Source of the DNA: Planctomycetia bacterium | Lineage (GTDB): Bacteria; Planctomycetota; Planctomycetia; Pirellulales; UBA1268 | Assembly: GCA_009923125.1 (NCBI GenBank) | Contig: RFUD01000131.1 | Coordinates: 1-6,814, forward strand | Reading direction: 5' to 3' | Length of the DNA stretch: 6,814 nucleotides | In this document: in pieces, positions 4,714-6,814 of the stretch | Position numbering within the stretch: the first letter of the stretch is position 1 | Layout: each line of letters opens with the position of its first letter | Notes under the pieces: generated by a model | What the model was told of the DNA's origin: nothing | The model's database searches: none | Seen by the model: only the letters and a program-made list of their open reading frames with translations | Made by a program: the position numbers and the translations under genes

Positions 4714-6814
4714 TCACCGAGCCGCCGCGGCGGGCGAGAGTTTGAGGATGCCCCAGGTGGCCAGCCGCGGGAGCGTGATGCGGATGGCATCGGCATGCAC
4801 CTCGGGCTCGAGATCGATGGCCGGCTCGCCCGGCTGATGGTAGGTGACCCGGCCGAGCGGCCCCCAGCGGTCGGGGTGTCGCAGCGTGACCGTCGTGTTT
4901 CGATACACGTCTGTCTGCCCGCCATCCGGCGACGCATTCCAATTGACGACGTGAATGATCGGGCCCGTGGCCGATCCCCGCGGGAAGAGGTACACCCCCT
5001 CTGGCCCCTCCCAGCCGAGGATGTCGATGCCGCGGGCGGCGAGAAAGCCGTCGAGATCGGCGTCGGGAGCCACCAGCCGCAGCCGCCGGTCGGCGAGCAC
5101 GCGGTCGAGCACGGCGCGGTCTTCGGCAGCGAACGACTCCGGCGGGCTCACGAGCACGAGCGTGCGCACGGCTTGCAGATCGACCTCGCGGAGCGGGATG
5201 CGGGCCTGCTTCGTGGCGGCGGCGATCAGATGAAACGGCACCTGGAGCGTGGCCAGCCGCTCGCACACCTCCTCGAGCCGGGCCTTCGTCGCCACATCGG
5301 CATTCACGAGCACGCCCACCTCGGCCATGCTCGAAGCGGCGTCGAACAACTCCGGATGCTCGTGGATCAGGTCGTAGGCGGCGCCATAGTCTTCCCGGGT
5401 GCCGAAATAGCGGGGCAGGCTGCCGATCGCATCGGAGCCCATGTAGATGTCCCACGGCACGAGCTGCAGCTGCCCGGTCGCATACGCCAGGGCCAGCGTC
5501 CGCAGACCGTCGGCCGTGCCCAGTGGCAAGGGCGTGGAGACGAACTGCATGCCGAGGGCCTCCGCCGACTTGTTGCCGGCGAGGCTGGCCGCGAACGTCC
5601 GGTCGTAGACCTCGCCGTGGTAGAAGTCCACGGTGTCGGCATGATAGAGACGCTCGTCGGCCGCCGCGATCGGCAGGCCCTCGTTGACGGAGATGGCGAT
5701 ACGTTTGGAGGGCGACGCTTCATCCAAGACGGTGCGGAAGTCACGATAAAACTTCCGCGTGCTCTCGATCTGGAAGGCGATGAAATCGGGCGTGAGCGGC
5801 AGGCTCGAGAACTTGCGTCGGTAGGTCGCGACATCGGGAATGCCGTGGGCCTTCAGGTGCTCTCGGTAGTCGAAGCCGTCGAGCGAGTCGACGCCCAGGG
5901 CGGCGAGTTCCGCGGGCGTGTGCACGCGGCGCAGATAATCGCGAAACCCAGCCCGGCAGGCGTCGCAAAAGCAGACGGCCGCGTGCCGCACCCACGAGGC
6001 GTTCACGGCCGAATCGTCGACGTGAAGCATGTCGACGCCGATCTCCACCTGCTTCTTCGCGGCAGTGAAAAACAACTCGCGGAACGCCGGCTGATTGCAG
6101 CAACCGGTGTAGTGCGGTGGCTTGAACGTGACCATCCACGACGGCATGTTCTTCTCGCCGTCGAACGTCTCGTGGCGGCCGCTCGTGTCACCGGCGTTGG
6201 ACGGGCCGGGCGTTGCCTTCTCGGTGCCCTGCAGGCCGTTGAGGGTGCCTTGGTAGCGCAGGCCGGCGGCGTGCACCGCCTGCACAAACTCGCTCTTCGT
6301 GCCATACACCCAGAGCAGGTCGGTGGCGTGAAACGACTGCATCGTGGGGAGCGCGTCGGGCCGCTCCCACCGGGTGGAGAACGGGATCGCGGACCGCTTG
6401 AGGACGAGCGGCCGCGCGGGCTCAGGCCGCGGCGGCGGGAGGCGGGCCACGGTCGCCGCCGCAGCCGCGATGTCGCCCGCGTGGATGGCGGCGATGTCGG
6501 CGGCAGGCAGGGCCGTGCCGTAGATGCGAAACCGCCCGATCCAGCCCTTGAATGGGCGGATGCCGCCGGCGATGTTGCCGATCGTCACGGGGCCCCAGAC
6601 GGGTGGAAGAGGGCTGGCGACGGGCTGCTCGCTGAGCAGCGTGACGGGCCGGTCGAGCCCTCCCAGATACCCGCGCACCGTGCTGCTGCCGACGGTGATG
6701 GCGGTGAATCGCCACTCGTCGGCAGCGGGAAATGCCAGACGGTCGCGAAAGGTGCGGGGGGGCACGAAGGAAAAGGGAGTCATGCTCCCGGAGAGGGCGA
6801 GGCTCAGCGAAAAC
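4714..6814 (-). CDS. Large LamG-like / TIM-barrel glycosidase-like protein, 5'-incomplete
   Basis: At least 699 codons; the frame is still open at the right edge, so the start is outside the window. An ATG at 6783 exists but has no usable Shine-Dalgarno, and the preceding residues FSLSLALSGS already look like LamG beta strands, so it is probably internal. Counting from that Met: residues 1-105 resemble the end of a LamG/concanavalin-like domain (DEWRFTAITVG 22-32, GWIGRFRIYGTAL 80-92, then DIAAIHAGD). A Pro-rich linker follows (115-128). A TIM-barrel-like region (about 145-460) has GVDMLHVDDSA (249-259), CFCDACRAGF (271-280), ISVNEGLP (364-371) and LVPWDIYMGSD (441-451). Residues 485-689 resemble the GATase-like trimerisation part and C-terminal beta domain of GH42-related enzymes (VGVLVNADV 489-497, IIHVVNWNAS 609-618). 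It probably acts on or binds polysaccharide, likely exported. Acids Asp256/257 and Glu368 are candidates only. GH family not assignable by eye. Confidence 0.72.
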   Translation of the reverse strand, partial: FSLSLALSGSMTPFSFVPPRTFRDRLAFPAADEWRFTAITVGSSTVRGYLGGLDRPVTLLSEQPVASPLPPVWGPVTIGNIAGGIRPFKGWIGRFRIYGTALPAADIAAIHAGDIAAAAATVARLPPPRPEPARPLVLKRSAIPFSTRWERPDALPTMQSFHATDLLWVYGTKSEFVQAVHAAGLRYQGTLNGLQGTEKATPGPSNAGDTSGRHETFDGEKNMPSWMVTFKPPHYTGCCNQPAFRELFFTAAKKQVEIGVDMLHVDDSAVNASWVRHAAVCFCDACRAGFRDYLRRVHTPAELAALGVDSLDGFDYREHLKAHGIPDVATYRRKFSSLPLTPDFIAFQIESTRKFYRDFRTVLDEASPSKRIAISVNEGLPIAAADERLYHADTVDFYHGEVYDRTFAASLAGNKSAEALGMQFVSTPLPLGTADGLRTLALAYATGQLQLVPWDIYMGSDAIGSLPRYFGTREDYGAAYDLIHEHPELFDAASSMAEVGVLVNADVATKARLEEVCERLATLQVPFHLIAAATKQARIPLREVDLQAVRTLVLVSPPESFAAEDRAVLDRVLADRRLRLVAPDADLDGFLAARGIDILGWEGPEGVYLFPRGSATGPIIHVVNWNASPDGGQTDVYRNTTVTLRHPDRWGPLGRVTYHQPGEPAIDLEPEVHADAIRITLPRLATWGILKLSPAAAAR

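Noticed and set aside
1..6814. tRNA, rRNA, CRISPR arrays, transposase genes or terminal inverted repeats
   Set aside because: None seen on either strand by reading. No repeated spacers, no insertion-sequence ends and no obvious direct repeats flanking the 3588-4615 islet.

Overview
The window is high-GC bacterial DNA. It carries an exported family 5 glycoside hydrolase, a DJ-1/PfpI protein, a Gfo/Idh/MocA oxidoreductase, a creatininase-family amidohydrolase and a very large LamG-like/TIM-barrel protein. This mix of GC-rich polysaccharide- and sugar-handling genes is typical of Planctomycetota (Pirellulales-like). That assignment is an inference from gene content; no marker gene is present.

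Layout from left to right. Positions 1-689 (minus) hold the N-terminal part of a secreted GH5 glycosidase that runs off the left edge. A 144-base divergent spacer follows, with a 17-base direct repeat at an exact 22-base period. A plus-strand pair comes next: a DJ-1/PfpI protein (834-1436) and a Gfo/Idh/MocA oxidoreductase (1523-2602), with a possible weak terminator between them. A creatininase-family hydrolase (2634-3416, minus) converges on the pair; a textbook Shine-Dalgarno points to a GTG start well inside the longest reading frame. Positions 3417-3587 hold its leader, with no gene or clear promoter.

Positions 3588-4615 look like an accessory insert, visibly less GC-rich than the flanks. 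It has a C-terminal remnant of an AAA/DUF4143-type ATPase on the minus strand. Immediately next to it, on the plus strand, is a compact type II toxin-antitoxin operon with its own sigma70-like promoter: a Phd/YefM-like antitoxin and a PIN-family (COG1569-like) ribonuclease toxin overlapping by ATGA.

Positions 4714-6814 (minus) are an incomplete large protein. It has a LamG/concanavalin-like region, then a TIM-barrel glycosidase-like region and a beta-galactosidase-trimerisation-like C-terminal half. Its reading frame is still open at the right edge, so its true start lies outside the window.

Functionally, the flanking genes fit carbohydrate scavenging: an exported glycosidase, a second glycosidase-like protein, and a sugar-type NAD(P)-dependent oxidoreductase with small-molecule hydrolases. 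The middle is a selfish or defence-type islet. No clearly new system is evident. The most notable points are the gene remnant abutting the toxin-antitoxin promoter, the paired operator-like repeat, and the unclassified LamG/TIM-barrel protein.
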